In this document: positions 45,070 through 56,996 of the stretch, one piece after another | How the letters are laid out: every line of letters begins with the position of its first letter | Numbering within the stretch: the stretch's first letter is position 1 | Source: Bettongia penicillata ogilbyi | Lineage: Eukaryota > Chordata > Mammalia > Diprotodontia > Potoroidae | Direction: 5' to 3' | Length of the DNA stretch: 64,000 nucleotides | Assembly (NCBI GenBank): GCA_023548195.1 | Contig: JAJHZJ010000531.1 | Location: forward strand, 2,714,802 to 2,778,801 | Notes under the pieces: model-generated | The model's input: only the letters and a program-made list of their open reading frames with translations | Databases searched by the model: none | What the model was told of the DNA's origin: nothing | Translations under genes and position numbers: made by a program

Positions 45070-46540
45070 AAACTACTTGAAAGGTGAGCTGGTCAGTCAA
45101 GCATCAACATCTACCTTCCCTTTTTACATTAGATAGTACAGATGCAGTCTGAAAACCATATTAGGCCTTTCTACACTGTGTTCTTTTCAGAGACAGGAGT
45201 CCCAAGCCAGGGAGAGTATGCCCCAAAACAAGCATCCTGCAGTGGTTTTTCATGCTATTCTTTTGTCTTTCCTTCAAGTAGGTTGATGTAGGATCCTCTA
45301 GCTTTGACTTCTATTTACAATTATGATATAAAACAGAGATTATAACCATAATGAACTCTTAATTTAATAGCTCTCTCTATCCTGAGAACAAAGGATTGAA
45401 CTACCAACTCATTTCCTTCACTTAATAGGTCAAACACTGCCAGCTAAGCATGATTACTTAAACAGACACATTTTGAAAAATAAGAACTAAATTACTTCAA
45501 TTTATAAAAAGAGACAATTTTCAATTATTTACTTTAATTTCCAATCTCTATCATTGAACTATAAATTGGCTATGGCACCCAGATGTATATTATAGCAGAT
45601 ACATTGATAATAGAATTCAGTGCAATTTTATGAAGGAGGCTGTAATTCTCATGATCCAGGGTCCAAATTTTCAGACAAATGTTGAGTGACCAACGCTGTT
45701 ATGGGAGGATTACTTTTGCATATGGATTAAACTAGATGGCCTTTCAAGTCTCAAATTCTGTAACTGTTTATAAATTTGATTAGAAGTGCCCTGGGCAATT
45801 TGTAGTTAAATAATAGGAATAAAAACTTGAGTTTTGCTTCTCAAATATCCCTCTCCCAACTCCATTCTAATAAATATTCAATAACATATCATACGGATCA
45901 TAGTTACCAAGCAACCTGTCAGAAAAGGGGCAAAATCCAGGCCCCTGAACTGGTCTATGGGAGCTCACATATGAAGCAGAATATGGCCCATTATTAAGAA
46001 GCTAAATATATTTATTAATGAAGGTAGAAATGTGTGCATATGCAAGTCAATATACACACAAAAAAGAACAGAATTGCAAAGTGTTAAAAAAAAATCAAAA
46101 AAACTAATCCTTCAAAATACAAATCAATGCAAGAGACTAGGATGAAGAAATTTGAGGCAAAGATTATCAGGATTATCACTGTTAGGATACAAAATAGGCT
46201 GCTGATAAAGCCCTTGAAGTTATCAAAAGGAGCTGCCTTTGAAAGGTAGAGAGAGTGAATGGTGACAAATTTCTTTCCTGAGGTTGTTTCCCACCTGATT
46301 GAACTCCTCTGTACTCTTCATTATGCTTCAGGAAACTTTTCATCCTGGAAGAATATGTCAGCCTGAGAACTCAAACTTCGCTGATATCCTCTGCCCCGGG
46401 ACCACTCCCTCTGATTGGAGGGTGGAGCATTCCTCCCAGAACCTCCATTTAAGGACAGTACCCAGGCCTACAACTTCTTCATTTCTCCCCCAATTTCAGT
46501 CTTCCGGATTTCTCCAACACACCTAGTACCAGGTACCTTC
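45070..46540. other. Unannotated stretch
   Basis: No gene. 46,260-46,520 is richer in C and includes a 75-codon frame without recognised domains. Nothing else was identified. Confidence 0.3.
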
Positions 46541-46544
46541 TCTA

Positions 46545-46670
46545 CTGCCCTCTCACTTTTATGTTTTGTCTTCCCCCATTAGAATTTAAACTCCTAATCT
46601 TTTGTCTTTGTATTCATATAGTATTTAGCATATGGTAAGTTCTTAATACATACTTGTTGCCTTGATATTT
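46545..46670 (+). repeat. L2-like 3' end
   Basis: 'ttagaatttaaactcctaat', 'cttttgtctttgtattcata' and 'gcatatggtaagttcttaat' follow the L2 terminal layout. Confidence 0.55.
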
Positions 46671-48405
46671 CATGTTAGTTAGAAGTCCCAGATTTTCTCA
46701 AAGTCTTCATGAACTCAAGCCACTTGGCCATAGTTTTGAAACACTCATGAGTTTTTCCAATACATTTTCAGACCCCTAACTAGATCAGGGCTATTGAAAT
46801 TTGTGAGGTGCTGCTGATAGTTCTTCAGCAACAAACAATGAAACTTGGTATCTAGGCATTTCATTAGTAAAAATAAGTACTTAAAGGAATAAAAAGAATT
46901 GGCTAAAATATGAGGTTGTACAACACCAGAAGACCGCTTTGTGCTACTTATCTATTTTACAAAAACAGCTAGTTTATACTATGCCTAATGTTAAATTCTT
47001 TACAACTCTAATTACAAACTTCTCCTCATAGAAAAGCAACTTTCCCAGGAACTTTTAGGGAATATTTGGGAAGTGAATATTTTGGGATGTGACCAGTGAT
47101 TGCACTGATGTAGGTTAATATCAGTGAGGAAAAGGCCCCTACTAATTGCTCTGAATCTTGGTCTTAGAGAATCAACAAGTTATTTGTTTAGGGTCATTAT
47201 AGCCAATATGTGTCTGAGGTAGGACTCGTACCCAAGTCTTGCAGATTCCAAAAACAAAGCCAGCTCTCTATCCATGATGCCATTGATATGCATTTCATAT
47301 TTCACATGCATATACTAAGTATTCAGACTGGTTCATAGGTTACAATGGGTCTCTACCTCATTCTCACTAGAAAGATTACTTTTTTGCAATCTCTCTGAGT
47401 AACTGTGTTCCCTTCCTGTTATTTTCCACAGAAATTTTTATTTTCTCAAGTTGCCCTAATTATTGCCATTCACTTTTCTTTTCTTGTGACATATCAAAGG
47501 GTTCTGTCTCTTAAGATTATTTCTATTCCTTTCTCTGTTCTCTTTTTTTTAATTTGATTCATCCCCAGAACAGTATTGCTAGGTACAAATGATCAGATCC
47601 CTGGAAAGCTGTGGCAAACCAAATAGGCTTTACTACATGTTGAAATCAGCCTGAATCCCTGCAGACTTTGCCATCATGTCTGGTTAGTATTAAAATCACG
47701 TAGTATTTCTGAACTAAGAAAAGCTTATCCTTGGCATGGAACACAATGCTGAGGAAGCAAAAGGGGATGAATCAGTCTCGTGATGAATTTTGCCGCAGTT
47801 CCAAATAGGTTAAAAAAAAGGAAACAAGAAATTGACTTCTCCAATAAGCTAACATTGCACACAGGGGGTAACTACAACTCCAAGCCTGAACTAATCAACA
47901 ACTAATGACAATACATTCATTCTGACCCAGTGTTTATAATTACTAATCCACTAAAGGATTCAGCATGATCATCTGTCACATCATATTCTCAAACTATTCA
48001 CACAGACAGAGAAGATACACAATCTTATATGAGACCAGGACACCAAAATGCAGCTACCCTTTATGTGATCAGAAAAAAACATCTAATAGGTTGCATTTTT
48101 ATTTGGCATGGAATTTTAGCCAGTCAAGATGAAGGGTTTTCTGGCCCAATTTCATGGGTTTTCAAAAAAAGAAAACAAAATTTTAAGCCCACAGGTTAAT
48201 TTTCACTTTAAAAATTATTTAAAGTCAGACATGGATTTTCCAGTGTTTATACTTGCATCTATTAAAACATTAAATGGAGTGATTTCTTTGGAGATTATAA
48301 AGCCTCTTACAGTGTTGAAAGATGATAACAATCCTCAGCAGCAAACTGAGAAATAGAAACATGGGATCATAATTTGAAGAGAGAAATATTGTCAGCAAGA
48401 GAGGG
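46670..48405. other. Largely unannotated stretch
   Basis: A probable CORE-SINE remnant lies at 47,180-47,285 ('gtctgaggtaggactcgtac'). The rest, especially 47,640-48,360, is repeat-poor and has no recognised gene. The 75-codon frame at 48,129-48,356 has no domain. Confidence 0.3.
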
Positions 48406-48409
48406 GTGT

Positions 48410-48600
48410 GCTAACTTAGAGAAAGGAAGATCTGTATTCAAATTCTGGCTCTGACACAAACTGTATGACCCTAGGCAGGTCAGTTAACCTCTTGATGTCC
48501 CCAGGAAATTGTCAAAGAGCACAAGTTATAGGTGATATTATTGCTCCGTATCAACGAGAGGGTTCTCACTATGCTAATGAAATCACAGGTCTGGAAGGAA
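48410..48600 (+). repeat. Marsupial SINE, second type (copy 4 of 4)
   Basis: 'cttagagaaaggaagatctg', 'ctgtatgaccctaggcaggt', 'aaagagcacaagttataggt' and 'gctaatgaaatcacaggtct' match the family's block order. Confidence 0.65.
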
Positions 48601-48765
48601 AATATTATATATTATACATATATAGATATAATTTTATATATTTATAAATTTATATATATTTTCCATCTAGACCATATATATGTGTGTGTATATGTGTGTC
48701 TATAGATTTATGTGTGAGATACATGTGTATATGCATACATACATACATATATATGATTTTTAAAA
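48600..48765 (+). repeat. AT-rich tract
   Basis: Irregular tatata/tgtgta/catacata units directly after the SINE, probably expanded from its tail. Confidence 0.85.
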
Positions 48766-49317
48766 ATCGTATCTATTCTGGCTAGAAGAAAAACTTATCA
48801 TTTGAGGGAAAACACTACCTAATTTGGTCAGTCACAAAATTATCTATTATCCCAAACGCAAAGTGAAATGAAATTACAGAAAAATAAGTGAATAAAAAGG
48901 TAAGAAAGTTAAAAGTTTCTAAAGTCTTTTTTCTTTTAATAGGCATTTTCAAAACAAAGATTTTTTTTGTACTTTCATATCTCCCAGCTAAACCTCAGCT
49001 TCAGAACTACCAAGTAATTATTAGTGTACTACAGAATTATCAAAGAAATGAAAGAAACTGTAACTAGGCCAGGTTGATTGGGGCTTTGCTCCTGATACAG
49101 GAATTGCCCAAGTGTGGAAAATTTAAATAGTCCATTGATAAGCAATTGTATTCTTCTGAATAAAAAAGCAGAGGCAGAACTAGTTGGGAGAGCTTTTGTG
49201 CTGGGGCTTTCTCTGGAGGTGGATGAAGGAAGTGTGTATTGTAGGACTGCCCTGACCCATTTCCTACTTTTTCATTTGTGGTTTCTTTGACTTTCTTACG
49301 ATATTTGTAAGAATATT

Positions 49318-49541
49318 TGTTGTATACTTTTGTTTGATTCTTTGTGATCTCATTTGGGATTTTCTTGGCAAAAATACTGGAGTGACTTGCCATTTCCTTC
49401 TCCAGTACATTTTATAAAGAAACTGAGGTAGACAGGGTTAAGTGACTTGCCCAGGATACCACAGCTAATAGGCTGGATTGAACTCAAGTATTCCTGACTC
49501 CGGGATAGGCACTCTATCCATTGTGCCATCTAGCTGCCCTA
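49318..49541 (-). repeat. MAR1 CORE-SINE, nearly full length
   Basis: Antisense: 'gattctttgtgatctcattt', 'tactggagtgacttgccatt', 'aagtgacttgcccaggatac', 'cactctatccattgtgccat', 'ctagctgccc'. Confidence 0.85.
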
Positions 49542-49619
49542 TTTGCTTCTTATACCTTATAATTATAAGTACCATACTTCCTCAGAGGAATGTAAATGAA
49601 TTAACATGACTTGATAGAT

Positions 49620-49622
<3 letters not shown>

Positions 49623-49664
<42 letters not shown>
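49623..49664 (+). repeat. (CA)n microsatellite
   Basis: About 21 uninterrupted CA units. Confidence 0.95.
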
Positions 49665-49667
<3 letters not shown>

Positions 49668-49869
49668 TACTCATAATTAAGTCCTTGATCCCATGTTAGG
49701 ATCTTTGTGTATTGGAAGTTTAAGTCTGTGTTCCTCTATAAAGTCTAAGTTAGCATTCAGATTTCAAGGGGAAAAAGCTCTCAGTATCTCCTTCAAAAGT
49801 CCTTCAATCGTCACTTGAGAAAGAAACCCAAGGTCAGCCACTTGGTCTTGTAATTTTGATGTACAGTTC

Positions 49870-50515
49870 TCTGGAAAGACTCATGACCATGTTAATGACT
49901 ACTATCCTATATTTTTGGTATAGTTTTAATCACATCTTGCTTTCTTTCTCATTGACCCCTAAATCTCCTGAAAAGATCTTCCCTAATCCACCAATGGTAA
50001 CTTCTACAGGAAACCTCTCCAAATCCCTCTTAATTCCAGGCTTCCCCTCCTTTAATTACTTCCTGATTATCCTGTGGCAGCTAGATTATCACAGTGGATA
50101 GAGTTCAGGGCCTGGAGTCAGGAAGACTCATCTTCCAGAGTCCAAATCTGGCTTCACACACTGACGAGCTATGTGATCCTGACAAGTCATGTAACCCTTT
50201 TGGCCTCAGTATCCTCATCTATAAAATGAGCTGGAGAAGGAAATGGTAAATCACTCCAAGACCTTTGTCAAGAAAACCCCAAACAGGATCACAAAGAGTT
50301 GGACAGGAGTCAAAAGCAATTGAACAACAACATTTATCCTGTATCTAACTTGCTTAGTTATACATGTTGTCTCCCTGCATTAGGTTGTAAATTCCTTGAG
50401 GAGAAGGATAATCTTTTGCCTCTTTTTTTATGCTCAGGGTTTAGCTCTGTGCCTGGGCATATAGTAGGTGCTTAATAAATGTTGATTGAATGAATGAATA
50501 TTTTTTTATTTAAGC
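49870..50515 (+). repeat. L2-like LINE 3' region split by MAR1
   Basis: The left part is pyrimidine-rich L2-like sequence ('ttccctaatccaccaatgg', 'tcctgattatcctg'). After the MAR1 insertion it resumes with 'gttgtaaattccttgaggag', 'gctctgtgcctgggcatata' and 'gtaggtgcttaataaatgtt', a clear L2 terminus. Confidence 0.65.
50073..50333 (+). repeat. Full-length MAR1 CORE-SINE
   Basis: Head 'tggcagctagattatcacag', 'ggcctggagtcaggaagact', core 'cctcatctataaaatgagct', tail 'aatcactccaagacctttgt' to 'tgaacaacaa'. Flanked by 9-bp duplications 'ttatcctgt' (50,067-50,075 and 50,334-50,342). Confidence 0.85.
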
Positions 50516-50724
50516 TAGATTGCTACTCCATATCAGGTTCCTATTTTTATCCAATCTCAAGTAACATTCCAATCCCATATTCTCATCCCCCTCAACATAT
50601 AACAATCTAGGAACCCATGAAAAGTGCCTAAGAGTAATTCTTCACATTTATCAGAGACTTTTTCTATATTAAAGGTGAATGCTGAGAAGTCATTTATGTG
50701 GCTGATGTACCATCTGGACACCAT

Positions 50725-50885
50725 TCTCAATAGTCAATCAGTTAACAATCGTTTATTAAGTACTTATTACATGTCAGGCACGGTACTAAGAGTTGGAAGG
50801 GAGCTAACAAACTACCTAGACCAGATTTTTGACATTACAGAGAAGAAGCAATTTGCCTAAGGATAATGAGCTCATTCAGTTTACA
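50725..50885 (+). repeat. L3-like fragment
   Basis: 'caatcgtttattaagtactt' and 'attacatgtcaggcacggta' start the L3-like signature. The rest is diverged. Confidence 0.5.
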
Positions 50886-51584
50886 GTAAATGTGGGTCTG
50901 AATGGAGATAGAATCAAATACAGCCAAAAACTCATACACTCCCAGCCTGTCAGACCTGGAAGCCTCATCCAAGTCCCTCATTTTACAGAATAAGAAAAAA
51001 AGAACCAGAATTAGTCAGCAGAGAGACTAGAACCCAGTTCTTTTGATCCCCATTCCAACACTCTTTTAGCCAGATAATTGAAATATGGCATCCTATAAGA
51101 TGGGTAGGAGTCCCAGGTCTCACAAAAGGGTAGTCCCTAGTCCCTTATCTCATGGCTGAGGATAAGAAACTAAACAAGGAAGGGGCTCTTGGTCTCTCCA
51201 GAATTACTCTGGTCCCAAGATCACCACCACTACCACTCCAGGTTTAAATACTGAAATGACTTCCCCAAGGTTAAAACGGTAGCAAATGGAAAAGCCAGAG
51301 TTCAACTCCAAAACTTCTTAAGACAAACCCAAACACGTTTTCTCTTGTACCATCCATGGTCCCTCCCTATTTACCATTGTCTTAGCAACCAAATTACTTT
51401 AGAAAGATGAGTTATTAGATGATATGCCTAAAATCCTTTTACCCTCATCTAAATTTAGAAAGTAATTGTAATGGGCTGATTTCCTTTCTCTTGTTGAAGT
51501 TTTGCAACTTCTCTCTTAATTTTCTTTTTTTTTCAACCTGGTACTATAGCCCAATTCAAGTTTTTACAAAACTTCAAGGTAAAA

Positions 51585-51705
51585 AAAATTATATGCACAC
51601 ATATATACCTATATATGTATATATACATATATATAATAGGCACATAGTGTGTATATGTGTGTGTATGTATACATGTATACATACACACACATATATGTAT
51701 GTATT
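51585..51705 (+). repeat. TA/TG-type microsatellite
   Basis: Alternating purine-pyrimidine tract with tatatacatata and gtgtgtatgtat units. Frames of 65-119 codons through it are artefacts. Confidence 0.9.
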
Positions 51706-52094
51706 CCCTGAGAAGTTGAGCCTCCAGCATTTTCCCTCCTTATCCAAGGACTTACATTCCACAGCCAATTGTGTGTAAAGGGGAGGAGAGGAAAGATACT
51801 CTCTATTCTCCTGCTATGTCCTCTGAATGTTCCATCTCCCTGGGTAGTAGAAATGCTTCGATTGGGTCCTGAAAGGCTACTTACTATTTTTACTAAGGAG
51901 GCTAACCCATTGGTCTTCTCTCTCCCTACTATTAATTCAGGTCACTCGCCCTGGAAAAGGCTAACATTCAACCACCTCCATCCATTATAATCAATTTGCT
52001 ACTGTCCCCTTCCATCTCATTATCTTGTCATGTAGCTTTATACCTGTTCCATCACCAGACTGAATTACAGCCATCATTTAAATCTTTCTCGCAT

Positions 52095-52275
52095 TGAAGA
52101 TCATTAAATCATATTAGATGCAGAGTCAGAAAGATCATTAATGATTACACAATTCAATGCACCCATTTGACTGATGAGGGAACTGAGGCCCAGAACAGGA
52201 AAATATTTTAGCCAGAATCACAGAGACTGTAAATAATAAAGATGAGATTCAAATTCATTTCTCCACACTTTAAAT
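52095..52275 (-). repeat. MIR3-type CORE-SINE
   Basis: 'tgactgatgagggaactgag', 'gcccagaacaggaaaatatt' and 'gatgagattcaaattcattt', antisense order. Confidence 0.6.
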
Positions 52276-52439
52276 TTAATGTGTGAATAAGAATATCCAT
52301 AATTTCTTAATTTGGTGTTCTGAAACATAAAATAATAGAGAAATGTTTGAAGTAAGCATCCTTATTCCTTTGTTTTGGGGCCAAGTCATTCAATTCTAAA
52401 ATTCAACAAAAGCCTTTATTGTGTTCAATATAGTCCCAG

Positions 52440-52965
52440 TAAGAATCAATCAATGAACATTTATTAAAGGCACACTATGTGCCAGGTATCCTATAAGACA
52501 TTAGTGACAGGAAAAAATGATATAGCCCTGCACTCTAAGTGCTTGAATTTTGTAGGGGAGAAATTCTATATATAAATTAATGTGCATAGAATATGATTAA
52601 AATAAATACAAGGTAATTTTGGGAAGAAGGACTCTAGAAACAAGGAAAATCAGGAAAGGCTTTATTAAAAGGTGACACTGAAGCTGAATCTTGAAGGAAA
52701 GAATGCATTCTTTCCTTCAGGAGATTGAGGTATGGAGGCAGAGAGACAGGAAGTGTGAGAGCATGAAAATGGGAATTAGAGCATCAGGGGAATAGTAAGC
52801 ATGCAACTTTGACTAAACCACATAGTGCAAGTAAGTTAATAATGTCTAATAAGGCTGGAAAAATATGTTGTGGCTAGGTTGTGAAGGGATTTACATGCAA
52901 GCCCAGATAAGTATAAGGAAACTTATTACCTATTGACTGGCCAGTTCCCATGAAATGGAAAACTA
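52440..52965 (+). repeat. L3/CR1-like LINE fragment
   Basis: 'gaacatttattaaaggcaca', 'ctatgtgccaggtatcctat', 'caggaaaggctttattaaaa', 'ctgaagctgaatcttgaagg' and 'gctaggttgtgaagggattt' follow the long L3-like block order. A 28-bp palindrome lies inside at 52,692-52,719. Confidence 0.6.
52692..52719. other. Perfect 28-bp palindrome
   Basis: Half-site 'tgaaggaaagaatg' followed immediately by its exact reverse complement with no spacer. Confidence 0.95.
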
Positions 52966-53019
52966 TAAAATGGTTCATGGTCCTGTATGGCCTCTTCTGC
53001 TACAGTGATGGTAGCATAG

Positions 53020-53460
53020 TGATAGAAAACAGGGTTAAAGGGTACAAAGAATTGCAAGATTTAGCCTGTTTCTTAAAATTAACTTAGCTATTGACACTCC
53101 AAATGTGAAATCCTTGTTCAGTGCCCAAAGATTAGATATATTACTGAAGAAATATTATGATAACAATCTTGACATTCTCATGATAAGTGAAACCAGAAGA
53201 CAGAAGGAATTTGAAACTGAATGGAAAGGTAATTCACAGCTTCTACTTGGAGAATTAAATAAATCTGTTGGTAGAGCTAGTTTTATTGTGCATCCCAAGA
53301 CAATAAAAAAATCATTTCATGAAACATATGGTCATCTTGTGGTAGAGTGATTGTGATAAGTATTTGCTAAAAGAATACCATCATATTAATTGCAATTTAT
53401 TTACAGCATCTGTTGTAGAGAATAAAGAAGTGAAGAAAAACTATGGGATGTTCTGCTGAG
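53020..53460 (+). pseudogene. RTE LINE endonuclease N-terminal relic
   Basis: The open frame 53,105-53,350 (81 codons) encodes RTE-type endonuclease: RLDILLKKYYDNNLDILMIS, then ETRRQKEF, LLLGELNKSVGRASFIVHP. ISETRR includes the family's catalytic glutamate region, and VG..SFIV matches VGG-GFIV. The region upstream and downstream is frameshifted and the rest of the LINE is missing. It is the better-preserved equivalent of the relic at 5,035. Confidence 0.7.
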
Positions 53461-53489
53461 AGGCACCTAAGCCCTAGAGTCTTGGGCAA

Positions 53490-53757
53490 CTGATGCGATA
53501 GTAGACAGAGTTCTGGGCCTGAAGTAAGGAAGACTTTCAATTCAAATTCAGGCTTAGACACTTAGTAAGTTGTGTGCCTCTGAACAAGTCACTTAACTTC
53601 TCAGTTTCCTCAACTGCAAAATGGGGATAATAGCACTTACCTCACATGGTTGTTATGAGGATGAATTTAGATAATATTTATAGAAAGCACTCAACACAAT
53701 GTTTGAAACATAGTAAATGCTATGTAAATGCTTATTCTGTTTCCTTTTTTTCTCCTG
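53490..53757 (+). repeat. MIR-type CORE-SINE, nearly full length
   Basis: 'tctgggcctgaagtaaggaa', 'acaagtcacttaacttctca', 'caactgcaaaatggggataa', 'ctcacatggttgttatgagg' and 'aaatgctatgtaaatgctta'. Confidence 0.8.
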
Positions 53758-53882
53758 TGAGATTATGTCACTCTTCTGGGGAGCAGTTATCTGACAAACA
53801 ATAGAGAATCTGACACTAGAAGGAATGGTGCCATCCCTGGAGACCTTGGAGCCAAGTCATTGAGATATGGATATAATGTTCA

Positions 53883-54063
53883 CCTGTGATGTCAAACTGA
53901 GATAGAAATATATCTATGCAGGTCACATATTGACTTAGAAAGCACAAATTCGCATTAATAATGTTGAATTTTTATTTTGTTAAACATTTTCTAATTGCAT
54001 TTAATCTGGTTTTGCAGTACTAAGGAGTTTTGCAGGCAGTGGGCCATGAGTTTAACACCTCTG
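53883..54063. mobile_element. hAT-like MITE
   Basis: About 180 bp with imperfect terminal inverted repeats: 'ctgtgatgtcaaact' at the left against 'agtttaacacctctg' at the right. Flanks 'aatgttca' and 'tttgttca' could be a degraded 8-bp duplication. No transposase; non-autonomous. Confidence 0.5.
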
Positions 54064-54534
54064 AATTTGTTCAAAACCCAGTGGAGTAGCCAATCTAGCT
54101 AACAGAGGGAACTCTCTCCTCAGATCCCAATATCAAAAACTCCTGTTGGGTTAAGAATGCCTATTTCCATTCAGGGGAATTACAAGTGATATATTGACTA
54201 CAGCCCTTAAGAATATAAGTTTCCTGGGATGCCCTAGGTGGAATGAATAGCCCTGAGTTGTTCAGGATCAAAGGCCTTAATCTGTAGTTTCTTTATTAGA
54301 GCAAATGTTCTTGCTGAACATTCTTCATGAGGCAAACATCCACATTGGAACTTTTTTCAACTACCATGTCAAGTTGCTGACCTGGCATCCCAGAGCCAAT
54401 CCTATTCTGGTGCTTCTGTAAATAACATTCTGATTTCAGTAGTGGAAGGGAAAGTAGCAAGAACTTTTGTCAAGTTAACTGGAACTGTTGGAAAGGCATA
54501 CTAAGGCTTTCTTTCTGGTGTACAGAAGGCAACC

Positions 54535-54733
54535 ATAGTTGCATAGTGTAGTGGAAAGAAAGCTGATTTTGGATTGAGAGGATTTGGGTTCAAAGATGTA
54601 CTTTGCTTCAGACTATCTATGTGATCTTCACAGTTTACCTTCTTTGGTGCTCAGTTTCCTCATCTGTAAAAAGAGAGGGCAGATTACTGATAACTCAAGT
54701 CCTTTCCAACTCTAAGATTTAATAACTGTCACT
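54535..54733 (+). repeat. MIR, nearly full length
   Basis: 'gcatagtgtagtggaaagaa', 'ctatgtgatcttcacagttt', 'tcagtttcctcatctgtaaa' and 'aagtcctttccaactctaag'. Confidence 0.8.
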
Positions 54734-54739
54734 ACTGAA

Positions 54740-55440
54740 AGCAAAGTTACAAAGCTACTGAATGATAGGGAGCTGAAGCTACAGAACCATACTCATGCCT
54801 TGGGAGGTTTTGATTCTAGATTCAGGGTGACAGCTACTAGGAGCTGTTTGTGGTCCTGAAACCTTTAGGGCCCAGGCTACTGCACTGTTCAGGGGCTGAA
54901 AGCTACATCTGTTTGAAGAATGTAAACAGGCATGTACCTGCATACAGCATCAGTGCCCAACCAGCTTCACTTTCATGCTTTCCCTTCTCATTATAGCTCT
55001 GTTAAATCCCAGTGAGGAGCTAAAAGCATCAAAACCTGGCTAGTTGTTTATGGCGGGAGGGAGGCGTTGGTCTGTTTTTGCACTGGCTAACCCTCTTTGT
55101 GCTGATGGGAGAGTTTTTCACAGAATAGCAGTTCCAGAATTTGATGTTGTGAAAAAAAAGTCAAACTATGCTCTCATAAAAGTCTAACCCTTCCTCTATT
55201 GGTGAATTAACCTACTGAATCTTGCTTGCATCCCTCAGAGAAGGTGTATTGTGGGAGTTCACTTGTCTGTATCTATTTATGTCTAGAATGACCAAGAAGT
55301 GGCTTCTGAATAAGTTGAGTAGTATTTATGGTCAAGGTAAGTCATGGAGGAAAGGAAAGACTGATGATAATTAAACCTTACTAAATTTTTTCCCCAAGCT
55401 TTCACATGAGTCGTACTTTTCTAAGACCCACATGAATCAG
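54740..55440. other. Unannotated repeat-poor stretch
   Basis: No gene or repeat was recognised. 54,930-55,150 is of mixed composition and might be conserved non-coding sequence, which one sequence cannot show. Confidence 0.3.
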
Positions 55441-55611
55441 CAATGACAAGAAGTAGGGGAAGTGGGGGTAAGCACAATCTTTCAAACAAAGTAAGTTTAA
55501 ATAACCTTTTACTTACATCTAGTCAGAAACCAGAGTCAGATCAAGTAGAGATGAGAAAATTTTTATGGGATGCTGAGAAAGGAAAAGAAACGAATTTGAC
55601 ATGCATGAAAT

Positions 55612-56265
55612 ATACATTCATTTAGTGCCTATTATGTTCAAAGGATTGTGTTAGGTGCAATGGAGTGCAAATACAAGTGTATTACTTGGACCTTGCCCTC
55701 AAGGATATATTGGGGGAGGAAGACACATGTACATGGAAAAATAAGCAAGAATATTAAATAAGGCAATATGACATAAAACAACATGAACTATAACATGACT
55801 GATAAAATGATAAATGTATGCGACAAACAGTAAGTCCAATAGGGTTTCAGTGGGTAAAGAGACCCTTGAATAAGTATTACAAGGTCAAGAAAACCTTTAG
55901 GGAGGTGAGAGGCAAACTGAACCTTGAGGAACATGTAGGATTCAAACATTTAGACAGAAGTGATAAGCATATTCCATGCATAGCAAAGGACATTAGGAAA
56001 ACAGTTTGATTATAGCAGAAGGTACTTAAGGGACAAAAGTTGTATATAACATTGGGAAGAGAGGGCTTGCATGCCAGGCTTAGGAAATGTAGATGATGAA
56101 GAACTATTGATAGGTTGGTCTATGGAATAATATGAAGAGAGCAATATTTTAGGAAAGCTAATGGGATATCTGCAGTAGTTTGGAGTGGGAAGAGACTAGA
56201 AGCAGGGAGACCATTTATTAGGTATTATAGGAATCTAAGTGTGAGGTGATGAGAGCCTGATCTAG
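55612..56265 (+). repeat. L3/CR1-like LINE fragment
   Basis: Starts 'catttagtgcctattatgtt', then 'gaccttgccctcaaggatat', 'gaaaacctttagggaggtga', 'ggcaaactgaaccttgagga' and 'ggagtgggaagagactagaa'. Same block order as 52,440-52,965. Confidence 0.55.
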
Positions 56266-56599
56266 AACAGTGATAAAATGAATTAAATTGTAGTAAATAT
56301 TATGATTAGCTAATTCTATCATAGTATTTCTACCCATTCTCAGTCTTAGGCAAAATTCCATGAACCAAATTTCAACACTAAGTGATGATCTGGTGACTGC
56401 TAACATGAGAGCTCTCCCTGAGAGTCACCACCCTCTGACAGCATATGTAAACCAGGGAGATTTTACAATATGATGCTACCCTTCTGAGATCTCTGTCTAG
56501 AGTCAATGATCAAAGCCTTTAACCCTGAAAAGACCACATAAAATTTACACACCTGGAGCTTCAGGAATCCAATAATAAAGAAGTGGTTTTTCATCAGTC

Positions 56600-56990
56600 C
56601 TGTCATCCTGTCAAACAGTCGTACTCCAAACAGTTCAGGCTCAGTGTCACAATGCTAGGTAAATTCAGAAAACTTGGACAGTCATACAGATATGGAGATA
56701 ATAACTAGCAATGAGTGGTACCCATATCTCCTGTTTCACATAGTCTCTGCTCTGAGGTGAATATGCAGGCACTACTCCTTCCCCAAGGCTCTGCTAAAGG
56801 GCAGATATACCTTCTTGGCAGCTGTGCCACCTCTGAAGCTAAGCAAAAGATCTCTGCATCTGTGGGTTCCAAATAATTCGCAGAGCCACAAGAATGAGTG
56901 CAATCATACCAAGCCGAGTGCCTTCCTAATTGTATTTTCTGCCTAGCATCCAAAACCAAGGTATTGACAGAAACATGTGTGAGAGAAATT
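56600..56990. other. Unrecognised segment with an 84-codon minus frame
   Basis: The minus-strand frame 56,705-56,959 is Cys-rich (LGRHSAWYDCTHSCG...) and the segment has balanced composition. I do not recognise a domain or family. It may be chance, an old processed pseudogene or unique sequence. Confidence 0.2.
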
Positions 56991-56996
56991 ACCTGT

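Noticed and set aside
56705..56959. An 84-codon Cys-rich minus frame as a possible gene or retrocopy
   Set aside because: None of the three minus frames gives a protein I recognise, so I kept it only as an unrecognised segment.
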